Shown one piece after another: positions 35,640 through 47,400 of a stretch of DNA of 64,000 bases; position 1 is the first letter of the stretch, and every line of letters starts with the position of its first letter. Where the stretch lies: the NCBI GenBank assembly GCA_009760855.2, contig WPIO01000034.1:4027001-4091000 (forward strand). Direction: 5' to 3'. A program made the position numbers and the translations under genes. The DNA is from Cristatella mucedo. Taxonomy: Eukaryota > Bryozoa > Phylactolaemata > Cristatellidae. The notes beneath the pieces are model-generated. The model was not told the DNA's origin. It was given only the letters and a program-made list of their open reading frames with translations, and made no database searches.

Positions 35640-36430
35640 GCAGCTGGCCAGGGTAACTCAAATTAAGCCTGACTTGAAGGGCAACCATTCCAGCCAGCAG
35701 GTTCAGCCCTTGGGCCGTCGGCTGCTGCCCGTCCGTGCGAGGGCACGAAGATGCTATGCTACGCATGGTGCAGCAGTTCAGCTAGGTCTGAAGGCGCCAA
35801 GCCGTGGTGTGGGTCAGCACAAGAACTTGACTCTTTATACATTGATCAACCGGAAGCCATCGAAACTCTTTCAGCAAAGAAGGCACACGGTCGAACCTAT
35901 GGAATCGGTTAATTAGCCTTCCAGCTATATTCGTCGCCAGCTGCATTGGCCTAGTGGCTGTTTTTGGTAGCCCAGACAAAATAGAATTGCAGTAATCCAG
36001 CCGAGACAGAACCAGCCAGCTAATTAAATATTTTACAAGCCACCGTGGGAGACAGTGCCTAATTTCAGGTAGGGATCGTACGCTCGGTGGCTAAATGTGG
36101 AAGTAGTCTTAATAATAATAAAAAATAATAAATACTAGCTGATTTAGCAGCCTTTTTTGTATAGCGACAGAAGAGCCTTTAAGGCTATCACCACAGCTTG
36201 CAGAGGCAATAAAGGATCGCCCACCGCAGGATTCGAGCCCACGACATCGGGACCGAGGTCGTGAAAAGCAACCGCCTTACCTAGTGTGCCATCACGGCTC
36301 ACCCCAAGCCTTCTTAACGAAGCTTTCAAAACTTAGACAGCTGTCGAAGATGACACCTAAATTACAAGCATACGGTGATGGTTGCACAACAGCACCACCT
36401 ATTACAAGAGCCAAGTCATCTAGCCCAGCA
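35640..36430 (-). mobile_element. L2-like LINE reverse-transcriptase fragment, interrupted by a SINE
   Basis: On the minus strand the pieces read LGVIFDSCLSFESFVKK (about 36310-36370), then after the SINE at 36125-36305 a degraded LDYCNS-type region, LSGLPKTATRPMQLATNIAG, and FRWLPVDQCIKSQVLVLTH. This is the conserved C-terminal third of CR1/L2-group reverse transcriptases, with frameshifts. Upstream continuation to about 36430 is weak. Confidence 0.7.
36125..36305 (-). mobile_element. tRNA-derived SINE inserted in an L2-like LINE
   Basis: About 90% identical by eye to the copy at 14779-14955 over its full length, including the inverted box-B-like TTCGAGCCC. It splits the minus-strand LINE at 35640-36430, so it is younger than that LINE. 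Confidence 0.75.
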
Positions 36431-37009
36431 ACAAGCACAGGTTAGGTCCTCTTGAGTAGTGATGCCCTGCAGGCATCGGCAGCCCACCGACCGCTAAAGC
36501 GATTCAGCGAATGTGGTTTTCCTAACGCCCCAACAAACCGGCCAGTCTTCGAAAGCTAGCTTCAAAGTTTCATCCGGTATGCAAGTCGAAAATGGCTGCC
36601 GGCTTACGATTTCCGGCCAGTCAATGAGACAAAAGATCGCTACTCACCATAGAGGTAAATTAGCTGCCGAGTTTTTGCCGAGAAAAATGTCTGGTTGCGG
36701 GCAGATCGACTAGCAATAATACTGCGAATCGCGGCCAGTACTTGCTTGACGGCCAAATCCCATCGACAGGGCCCACCACTGTAGTCGGAGTTCCTCTGGT
36801 GCCAGTCGTCCGACGTGGCCCTGTTTCCTGTTTACTCAGCTGCCGAGCGAATGCAGGCTCGCGAAGTCGCCTATAGCTAGGGCCGGACGTAATCTTTGGC
36901 AGAAAGAACAAACCCTCGAGTTTGTCATGCGAATGAGCTGTTTATCGGCCAAGAAGGCACTCTTCGGCTCATCATGTGTATCAGAGTGCGCCGTGTGTGG
37001 TGTGCACCG

Positions 37010-37150
37010 AGCTGGTTTGGTCTAGCGGTTAAGGTGCTCGCCCCGATCAAGGTCTGACTGAGGGTGTGGGCTCGAGCCCCGAGGCATATGTGAAGCGCCT
37101 GAATAGAGATTAAGTTCTCTTGGGGCGCTATATAAATGAATTATATTTAT
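37010..37150 (+). mobile_element. tRNA-derived SINE with L2-like tail
   Basis: A box-A-like start (TGGTCTAGCGGTTAAGGTGC) and a box-B-like GGCTCGAGCCCC are followed by a tail, GAAGCGCCTGAATAGAGATT then TCTCTTGGGGCGCTATATAA, ending in TTTATTTAT. The tail matches the L2-like LINE tail in this window. Minus-strand copies occur at 12185-12300, 12950-13095 and 14645-14770. Confidence 0.75.
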
Positions 37151-37391
37151 TTATCACACTGCACGCAATAACACGAGGCATAGGCAAAACATTTGATGTT
37201 CCTGCGGGACAGACGTGCGTTTTGCTGCAGCAGGAGCTGCCAACTCCCCGGTAGATCTCACGACTTAATTTCATGGCTTATATTCGACAGCAATCGAGTC
37301 ATTCGGTACGTCTTATTACCCTTAGGTCAATAATGTCTTTCATGCTCCCCTATTCTTTCGATATTTGGTGGAATCAGTTAAGAACAAGCAG

Positions 37392-37600
<209 letters not shown>

Positions 37601-38084
37601 TGTTGTCATGTTCAATCATTTAAAGCTGATGTAGTACTTGTTGATCAAGCGAGCCCTTCGACGCCACTATCGACGATTGATCAAAATTAAACTGATCAAG
37701 TCATTCGTTGAGGTACTTCGGGGGACCAGAAAAGTTGCCCTCGAACCAATCTTCAACAATGATTGCACCGCAGCAGGATTGTGTTGATGACTACGTAGTC
37801 GACAAGAATAATAGAAACGGCCAAATTGCATTCGGAAGGAGCCGAAGAATCGGTATCACGGAGAAATCAGCGAAACCTGTTGGGCGGAGCTCTTTTGCCG
37901 CGAATCCACTATCACCCGAGCTTTCTTTTTAAGATCCGCGGGAAGCAGAACAGCTTTCAAGAGCTCATTAGGGGGGTTATTGGTCATCTGTGGCAGAGGT
38001 ATATGAGCCACACAAGGGCGTGGCGGTGGAGGGGCAGCTGCACGGTATAGCCTACCTTCATAGCGATGAGGAGATAATAAAAAC

Positions 38085-38420
38085 AATAATGCACTCGATA
38101 AAGCGCCCCCATAGAACTTAATCTCTTTCTAGGCGCTTTACATTTGCTGCAAAGGTAAATACAATTGAATGGTGAGTAATATCATACTTGATAAACAAAT
38201 AAAATGAATAACATGGTTAGGGGTGACATACACAGGGTCAGCATGCAAATGTGGTTAGTGGCAGCATGCACAGTGTCAGCACGCATAAGCACATGAAGGA
38301 CGAATCGCAGGGACCCACTGATGGCTGTCCTAAATAGGTGTTTTTAAGTTCTTTTTAAATGTGATAAAGTCAGTGGATGTTCTGACACAAGTCGGGAGGG
38401 AGTTCCAAGAGATGGCTAGA
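38085..38420 (-). mobile_element. L2-like LINE 3' fragment
   Basis: Family tail (AAGCGCCCCCATAGAACTTA) followed by 3' UTR with GGTTAGTGGCAGCATGCACA and the start of the reverse-transcriptase C-terminus. Minus orientation. Confidence 0.7.
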
Positions 38421-41177
38421 AGGCAGGGAATGACAGTCCGAAATATTAATGCAGCCCATTTAGCCATTCTTTTATATACCCACTTAGCCCCTCCCTGGAG
38501 GGAGGCGCGACCTACATTTTTCGGCAGATCACCGAGCTTCTAGAAAGACAGACAGGCGATCAGGTTTAGATAAAACTTATAGAGGCTTCTCATCTGGCGC
38601 GAGAAGATTTGAGATGTTAATGCAGTGGGGTGTAACCAATTTTTTTAACGGGGCTTAAAAGGTAGCCAGAGCCGCAAGAGCGTTCGTGGTGAGTTTCGAG
38701 AAGGGAGAAGTTCTTTCATCTGAAAATAATGTCTTCGAAGTTGCTGAGGACGTAACTCTTTTTTATAAGATCCAGGAAAGCGTGCTCCGAGGTGCAAAAC
38801 ATCAGATTCCAATTGGGTGCACACACAATTTCTTTTAGCGAGCTGACTCGAGCGAGGCTTCCGGATCTTCCGAAAGTCGCTAGGAAGGAAGTAAAATATT
38901 TGTACGCATTGTACGTCACGCGACTTCGACTCAGGTGTCTTGCCTGCGGGTTGCCGTTGCAAGAGGCGTTGCCGGTTGGGGGCACTTCCTCAGACCTCTG
39001 TGCCGGCAAGACAGCTATAGAAATAGCCGGATATTATATGCCGGCTGTTTCTATAATATATATATACATAAATAGAAAATATAATATATAATTATTCGTT
39101 ATATACTATTATTACAATATATATGCCGGCAAGACAGCTATGTGTAGCCGCGAAACATTCGGCGTCCGTTGCTGGAGTGATATTCTTGTTAGGGGGGTGT
39201 TATTTTCCGAGTTGCTCAATAAGTAAATCTCTTTAGTTAAGGTTTTCGGAGGCCTGTGGCCGAGCGACGTACTGCTACGGACTTTCCGAATAGCAGGGGG
39301 ACGAATTTCTTCCTCCAGCTGACAAACCAGCAGTGCGAACCAACGGGAAATTTCCCAAAAATTGTAATAGCCAAGTTAACAGTTAAGGGCCATGGTAGCC
39401 CAGGAGGCAAAGTGCTGGCTCTTTTTCGAACCCTGAAGTTAGCGATACTTTATTGCCAACTTCAAGAGGTGGCGACAGCCTTCAGGGCTCTTCTGCCTAA
39501 ATACAAAATGAGGCTACTAAAACAGCTCGTATTTTATTATTTTTGGGGGAACAGTAAAGATATAGGGATAAATAGAGAGGGCCAAACAGCATTTGCCAGT
39601 AGCTTTCGATAAGTCTGAATAATGTGCCGCACTCCTCAAGGACGACCTTCAGCCCCTTGCCTATGGCAAAATCCTTGCTGCTATGTCCTTGCAGCTGAGC
39701 GAACCCTATGACAGTAGCACTAGGAAAATGGCTGCCTACTCCACACGAAGCTGCAAGCCGAGCAAAGAATAAATCCCTGGAAAGACTTCGAGCACCAGCT
39801 GCTTGGCTTCCGGTACAATATTTGCAGCTCCACCAAAAACAGTCAATAGAGGAAGGGGGAGGACAGCGCTGATTGCTTCGAGTTGACAAGCTACACGATT
39901 TAAGGAAAGGATTTAAGGGTGAGAAAAACCGAGGCTTTTCCAGTGGCTAACACACCAAAATAAGCAAACATCCAGAAGCAACACGACTGACAACAGCTTG
40001 AACGTCTAGAAGCACGGGTGTCGTGAGCTATAATCACAAATGGCCACAGCTGCCCTTGCGCCTTGTGAAGGTTCGATGGCTGAGATGTCTGCCCTCTTGC
40101 CATCTACGTTTGAACTAGAGCCATCGTTTGCTTACTCACTTCACTGAAGCTGGGTTGTTGCTCCAAAGAAAGGCAGAAGAAATTGGGAAGGAAAACCTTT
40201 TTGCTGACTCAAACGCCCCCATTCACAACAATCGCTAACGTCCAAGCTGCTCGAACCAACTGGACCGGTCTTGCTCGGCCCTATGTCAATGGCTCGGGTC
40301 GAACCGTTCGATGTGACGTCTATGTCCCACGAAAAGAAGCCTACCGACGCCAGTACTACCATTCTCGATTTAAAGCCTTGGTCATCGCAAGCAGTCATAG
40401 TATGTCATCGCACACAAATTGGCATGCTGACTTCCGATCGATTGCATCTCTCTCTCAGGGTCACTCTCCCCAGGGGTGCCCAAGTCGCTAGCACATTAGC
40501 AGCAGCCACTGTGCTAGCCTTGAGCTCAATGTGCTTTACTTACGATAAATGGTTTCATTCACAAGTGTTATGAACAGCTCATGCCTGATTGCAGTCACTG
40601 CATTATGTGGTACACGGCGAGCCAGCACATACCCATGTGCAGCAATGCTTCACAGCGGAGTAGCAGGACAAAGCCATCGAATGGATACACTGCAAGGCGT
40701 CCTTAAGGCAGGCTGAGCAGGCGCTGCGCAGCAGGCAGCACGGCACAAATAATGACGCTACCATATACGTATCAAGCCATCGAGTATATGTCACAGCAAC
40801 TGCCGAGCTGCCTGGCCGTTCGACAGGTCCCGTGGGGCTGCCGCGCGACAGCTCCGCTCGCAGCGTGCCCCAAGCAGGGGGTGATCAAAAAGACAAAAAC
40901 GACAGTATGCCAAACCGGTCACAGGTCATGTTTCACGGCCACATTGCACACGGTGGCATAAATATGAAGGTCACACACACACACTGATCGGCTAGCAGGG
41001 AATGCCGTGACCACCAAAGGAGGAGGGGGTGGAGCTGCACACATTCGGCTGCAACGCGAGTAGAAAGCCTAGTACAGCCGCCGCGTCGTCCGGAAATGAT
41101 CCGGCATGGCCTCGCTCGAGGTCGTCACCGTAGCATGACAGCGCAGCTGCAGCAGCCACCAGGGTCACTGCCAACAC

Positions 41178-41318
41178 CTAAGTGCTCTCACTGAAGTTGA
41201 ACCAGCTCTCCTCCACAATGGCCTTCACCCTGCGCTCATACTCGCGCCGACTCTCCTGGTAGAGCTGTGCGGCCTGGTTGTTGGCAGGACTGTTCGGGTT
41301 AGGTTCATCAAGCAACGA
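41178..41318 (-). CDS. UBE2A: UBE2A distal last exon (standard tail)
   Basis: Acceptor GCCGTTGCAG, then 46 codons and TAG. Closest in sequence to vertebrate UBE2[35 protein letters not shown], then FNFSEST. It lacks the acidic stretch of the proximal exon. Confidence 0.93.
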   Translation of the reverse strand, partial: SLLDEPNPNSPANNQAAQLYQESRREYERRVKAIVEESWFNFSEST

Positions 41319-41412
41319 CTGCAACGGCACACATTTTGCCGAACTCATCATGACGGATCGGGCTGCTTCCGAAACAGCAAAAGACGCAGCGGCTCGGCCA
41401 AGATATGGGATG

Positions 41413-41498
<86 letters not shown>

Positions 41499-44400
41499 AA
41501 CGATGCCCACATAGACTGCTCCAGCCGACGACTGCAGGTGGCAGCCGCATCGAGCCAGTGCCAGCCAGCCTACCTACCTACGGTGCCACGGCGGCAGTGG
41601 CAGCTGCCGCGTCGGGTACTACGAGGTTGCCCCGCTGCCGCCCTCCTCTCCGTGGCTGTCGTCTGCATCGTCATCATCATCGTCGTTCCAGCTCTCGCTC
41701 ACTATCTGGGCCACCTTCCTCTCGTACTCTCGCCTGTTTTCCCTAAACAGCTGAGCTGCCTCATTGTTTGCCGGGCTATTAGGATTGGGATCGTGCAATA
41801 GTGACTAAAAAAAAGAGAAAATTGCAAAATATAGATATATGAAACAAGCCGCACTCGAGGAGCGCAGCACGCCGGAGGGCAGCCGTAAGTAATCGCTACA
41901 CGGATATTTGGCAGGAGGAAAGTGCACCCCGTGGGCACATGATCGATGACACTGAACTGTGGATGGGCGCCAAGAATCAAGCATGGCTTGAGGGGCACCG
42001 TCATGCCAAGCCGTGACGGCTCGCTGATGCTGATTCCACCCTTTGGAGTAACAGCCTCATGCCTAATGCTTCTCAGTTAATGAATGCCAGCGGGGGGGGG
42101 GGGGGGGGACTAAAATGCACAAGGTCCAAGAAAACCGTACGGTTGCGCACGACTTTGGTTCGTGCTGCCGTCATGGATAGCATAGTTACTGCTAGCACCT
42201 AGTCAATGGTCAAACGTTGCCAACGACAAGATGAATATTCTTCCAGCTGCTTCACAGAGCAGAATGCAACACCCGATACACCCAAGCTGTTAATGGTGTG
42301 TTTGCCTGCCGATTAACCTACCGATGTTCCCACAAGGCTTGAAACAGGAATCGTAGGCAGGCAGTCTTGCCAGGCTGACGATGAATGCCCGCAATGGCAC
42401 AGCAATAATTACACAGGGCCTTAAATCTGATTTTCTCAGACCTGTTAATAAGCTGATGTGAACGACATTTATTTGCTACTGCTAGCAGGCCATATCACTC
42501 ACAGATGTCATTATTGTAATGAACAAACAGTAAGAGTGAGCTAAGTTCAGTGTTTGTGAATTGGCTATTACCCCAAGAAGACCAGATGAAACAGCAGAGA
42601 GGGTAAGAAATGCATCTCTGTTATTTCTCAGTGTTTTGAGTGGCCCTACATGCTCTGCCTAAAGAATAACTTAGTGGTTGTCAGGCCGGCTATAACTCCG
42701 ATGGCACTACAGTGTACCAACTAAACCTCTGACTTGTTTGCTTTTAATGGCGACTTGGCTGAAAAAACAAACTGCCTGACCATAATAAAGGCTCTATAGA
42801 GATTCTTTAATACAAGAGATCAATCACCACTGACAGAGAGCAGCAGCCATCGTCTCTAGTTGATCACTCAATCTTGACTATTTGCAGACCCCCAAAAGCA
42901 GCCTTTCAAATTTCTTGCATCGAGCCCATCAACCAGTAAGTTGCCACAAGTTGCAGTAATCCATCACCTTTCAGATACCAAGTCCATCCACCAGAAAGTA
43001 GCCAAACGTGGCATTAATCTGTCACGTCAGGTAACAAAGCTTCCTTTATTTAAGATTTTTCTGATCTAATTTTGATTTGGTATTCAAGAAATCATCCCAC
43101 GTCATTGCTGGATGATTTCCACAATCATATCGATGGTCCAAATGACAACTTTCACATAGGCTGATGGTTTTCTCCGCTGGATCACGTGCATGGCTTCAGT
43201 CACAAAAAGGTCACACATTCAGTCAAATGGTATCCAAAAAGTCCAAGTATAACCACATTCTGCAATCTGACTCACATCTTACCAGTCTGCAGTCACGGTC
43301 CCTTTGGTATCTAAAACCACCTGAACTAATTTGAAATCATAGAACTTTGACCCTTGACATCGATGATGTCCATACAAAAATAACTCCCTCATCTATTCTG
43401 CTCAATCCTCTGTCCGACCTCACCTCAGAGGTAGAATGATACCACACGACACTAGCCAACTTTTCATGAGTTGGAACCAAAGGAAAAAGCACACCAAACG
43501 GCATCACCCAAGTGGACTATTATTTACTTCAGAGATTAACGAGCAAAGACTAATAAGTGCAAGCTTGCAAAAGCATATACAAAGCTCAGGATTAACGGTC
43601 CATCGACTGGCATGCAAAGACTATTGTAAGTAGCACCAATCCATCCTAGCTAGGGCCAAGTCTTGCTCCTATAAAAGCCCAATCGAACGACGGATACGCA
43701 ATCGAAAAATGCTGATATTGATCATCAACCATCTTAACCACTCCTAGGTGAGTACTTTAACCAGGCGATCCTTCTGGTAGATCTTTGTTCTTGTCGCCTT
43801 TGTTACTAAGATAGATAAAAGCAGAGAGTTCATCCTCAATGTAGCATCCCACTGTTTTCCTCCCCATCTCTTCCATGCTTTATCTCAACATACACTTTTA
43901 AGCTTGCCACCAGTGGCATCCTTGCAAAGTCCATCTCCATTTAAGAAGACTAATTAAAAGCTCTCTAGACCACCACAGAACAGGTACTCCCTCTAAGATG
44001 CATAGATCTGCTGCTCCCTTGCCTAACAAACATAATATACATGTAATTAGCCTCAGGTCTTGTCCCTGTATCCATCAAAAGGGCTGTTGTCAGGCAACCC
44101 GGAGAACTTGAGCAAACACCACTCAGTCCAGCTTGCTGCTCTTATACAAGACACTGGAAAATGTAGCTACAAACAAATTGAACTGTTACATCACAACTTA
44201 TAACCTGGCCAGTTCCAGAAACAACTAAAGCACCTCTGGGGCTACACAAATTAATCTGATCAGCTTTTCTTAATTTTTTTTTACAATACATGGTCAGCCT
44301 TTTAACTAAAGCACAGCCAGCCTTTAACTAAAGCAAGGTACTACCCGCTTTAGCTCAGTCGGCTTGTAGCGATGTTTTTTAAATCTAAAACGCTGCCCTG

Positions 44401-47400
44401 TATGTGGTAGGTCAGTTTGGGGTGAGCACGCTGTGAGAGTGCAAGACTCAGGCTCCGCCAGGGGTACCCTAAACTACCCCAGTTTGGCCACTTTCATTTT
44501 TTTATCTACCTCAGTGCAATACTGCCATATAATGCAATCCTTTTTGCTTGATTAAGCCTATACAGCTGGCCGGACTTGCTGCCACAAGAATCCGACCTAT
44601 GATGATGACGATGACAAAAGCGTGCAATTAAGAACCTACAGACTTATAAGGAAACTGATAAAACCAGCTAGAATTGGACAAAAGTAAACATTTCTCTCAT
44701 ACAATATTAGTAGATTTGTCACCAGGAGAGAATTCACGCAACAGCTTCCCAACACCACAAGCAGGAGGCTGCTGCTGGTCATCTACTCATCGGCTGCAGA
44801 CCGCGCCAGCTGGAGTCTTGTCCAGATCAACTGCTGAACTCCTGACCTAGGCGATGCCAGGCTGTCAGATAGAATCGGTTACCCCAGATGATCACAGGCT
44901 ACCTGATTGTTCCGAAATGAGACTGCACAGCAGCAAGTTGCAGGATAGCTGATCTAGATTCACATCGCATCCAGAAGGAATGCAAAGTGACTCGATCGTG
45001 CATACCAATTTCATTTTCTAATACACATAACATTAATACAAGTAAATCACCAACCTGGATAGACGTCAAGATGGCAGATACGTCGTAAGTCGGCGACCAA
45101 CGGTTCTGCAGTATGTCGAGGCATATACTACCATCGGCATAGACTGAAACGGTACAGCAGTACTTTAGAGTGAATTAGGCATGGCTTTTCTGCTGGGCAA
45201 TCATAGTGCCAGTGGCATTCTATAAGAAAGTGGACAACTTGGCGAGGGAGGGATGCATTTATCAATAAAGGGCATATAACTTAAGTTGGGCTTCGGTGTT
45301 GCCTTCTGATGGCAAAATAGCACCACACGAACTTGCACGAACAATAAACCAACTGAACTTAAACAGGGACAAAGATAGGCAGTGCAAAACAATTGTAGAC
45401 ATAGGTAGACATGACACATTGAGACAGACACAGACAGAAATGAACAAGATATCGACAGGGAGAGAAACACGAGAAAGAAGAGACAAGACCTGGCTGCGCT
45501 GTAACCGACAAATAACAAACACTTGCTTTTGGCTTATGTTTGATTAGAATAATGCAAGGTTGTTGAATGTCACGCGAACTTGGAATTCCAGTCGACAATA
45601 AGCAGTGTGCAGACTACCATTACAGTCGCCAATCATAGTGCCTCCTACATGCAGCTGCATAAATATGCAAATTTCGAGATGACACTCCCGACAGGATAAA
45701 AAAAAGTGCCTTGGATGTGCTGCAGGGCCAAAATTCTTTCGTGAAAATAAAACCAACGGTGTCGTCCCGGTAAATCAAGATGTGCTACTGCAAACACTTC
45801 GCCAAGGGGTAAAGTCATCGTACTTGACGAGTTGGGATCGTAGGCTAAGGTGCAGAGGCAGCCATTTTTTTTATTTCAAGCTATAAGGGGGTGATAGGCA
45901 CTAACGTGCTTCTATGGCTATATACACGAGGGTTATGAATATTCCGACTTTTACTTGTCTCTAGATCTAGGGGTAAGGCATTCCCACTTTACAAGGAAAA
46001 TCGTAGCTTTGAGTCCTGAAACGTGCAATTCTTTATTGTCTGCTGAAAGTGGTATAAACTAACAAGTTTGCTCTCATGTAAATAAGGCGGTTAAATAAGC
46101 CAAACACTACCTCTACATTTTTAATTTACCTTTGATGCATCAAAAAATGGCCCAATAAATGAGTCAAATAAACAAGAATAGGAGCATAAATTGTGATCGT
46201 GCAAACGAGAGGGCAATGCATATGATATTTCAACATCCGAAACACCAGACCGGACAAGCACGAAAACCGGAAACGCCGGACACGCAGAAAAGGTTTAAAA
46301 TGATGTTGCTTTGTTGCTAACGATACAATACAAATGAGCTTTACACTTAACCAAAACTAAAAGGCCGTGGACTAGCCAGATAAATGCAAGTGAAGCTTGC
46401 AGCTAGATCAGAAATGAACAATTTACAACCAAACGACGAAGCCGAAAACAGCTGACACACTGTAAACATTTAAAAGAAACTTAAAAACACACCTATTTAG
46501 GACAGCATTTAGTGGGTCCCTGTGATTCGTCCTTGTTGTGCTTATGCGTGCTGACACTGTGCATGCTGCCACTAACCACATTTGCATGCTGACCCTGTGC
46601 ATGTCACCCCTAACCACATTATTCATTTTGTTTGTTTTTCAAGCATGATTTTACTTACTATTCTATTGCGTATCACTTTGCAGCAAATGTAAAGCGCCTA
46701 GAAAGAGATTAAGTTCTCTGAGGGCGCTTTATCAAGTGCAATATTATTATTATTATTATTACACCACAGACAAAGTAAAGTGGCACGACCCATCAGCAAA
46801 AAATCAATCCAAATCATTCAATTTTTTTTAGAGCTTACCGTTCGGGTGGAACATTTTCGAGACAAATCGCACTTGAGGTGGTTTATTTGGATATTCTTCC
46901 GTGAATTCTATTGTTAGCTTGAATGTGCCATCTTCAAAGGGTGTCTCGTGAGGTCTAGACGATAGAAAGCCAAAAAAATACCAGTGCATACAACGAACAA
47001 GGTTGCAGGAGGCAGCCAACACTGCATACACCTAAAAGAACAATCCAAACGGACGTGCATCACACACTAACATTTTTCGGGTATAATCTAAAGAGAAGAG
47101 TTGCTACGGCAAGCACATTCAAAAAACAGTGCAACAGTCCACATGTGGTCAATAATAGCCATTAACAGATCTAGCGGGGGGGGGGCCTCTTTCACTCAGC
47201 CACTATATATACTATAAACTCGAATCGATCACGTACAAATGCAAACCCGAGCTTACTCAGGCAAAGGTTAAAGGTTAAATCAACTAAGCTCTTGGCTATC
47301 TTACCCAAAGATGACAGCATTCCAGAGCATGATGTTATTGTCTGTCGGTGCACCACTAACACCAGCTGGTGGATCTTCCTGCAGCCTGCAATGTAGCAAA

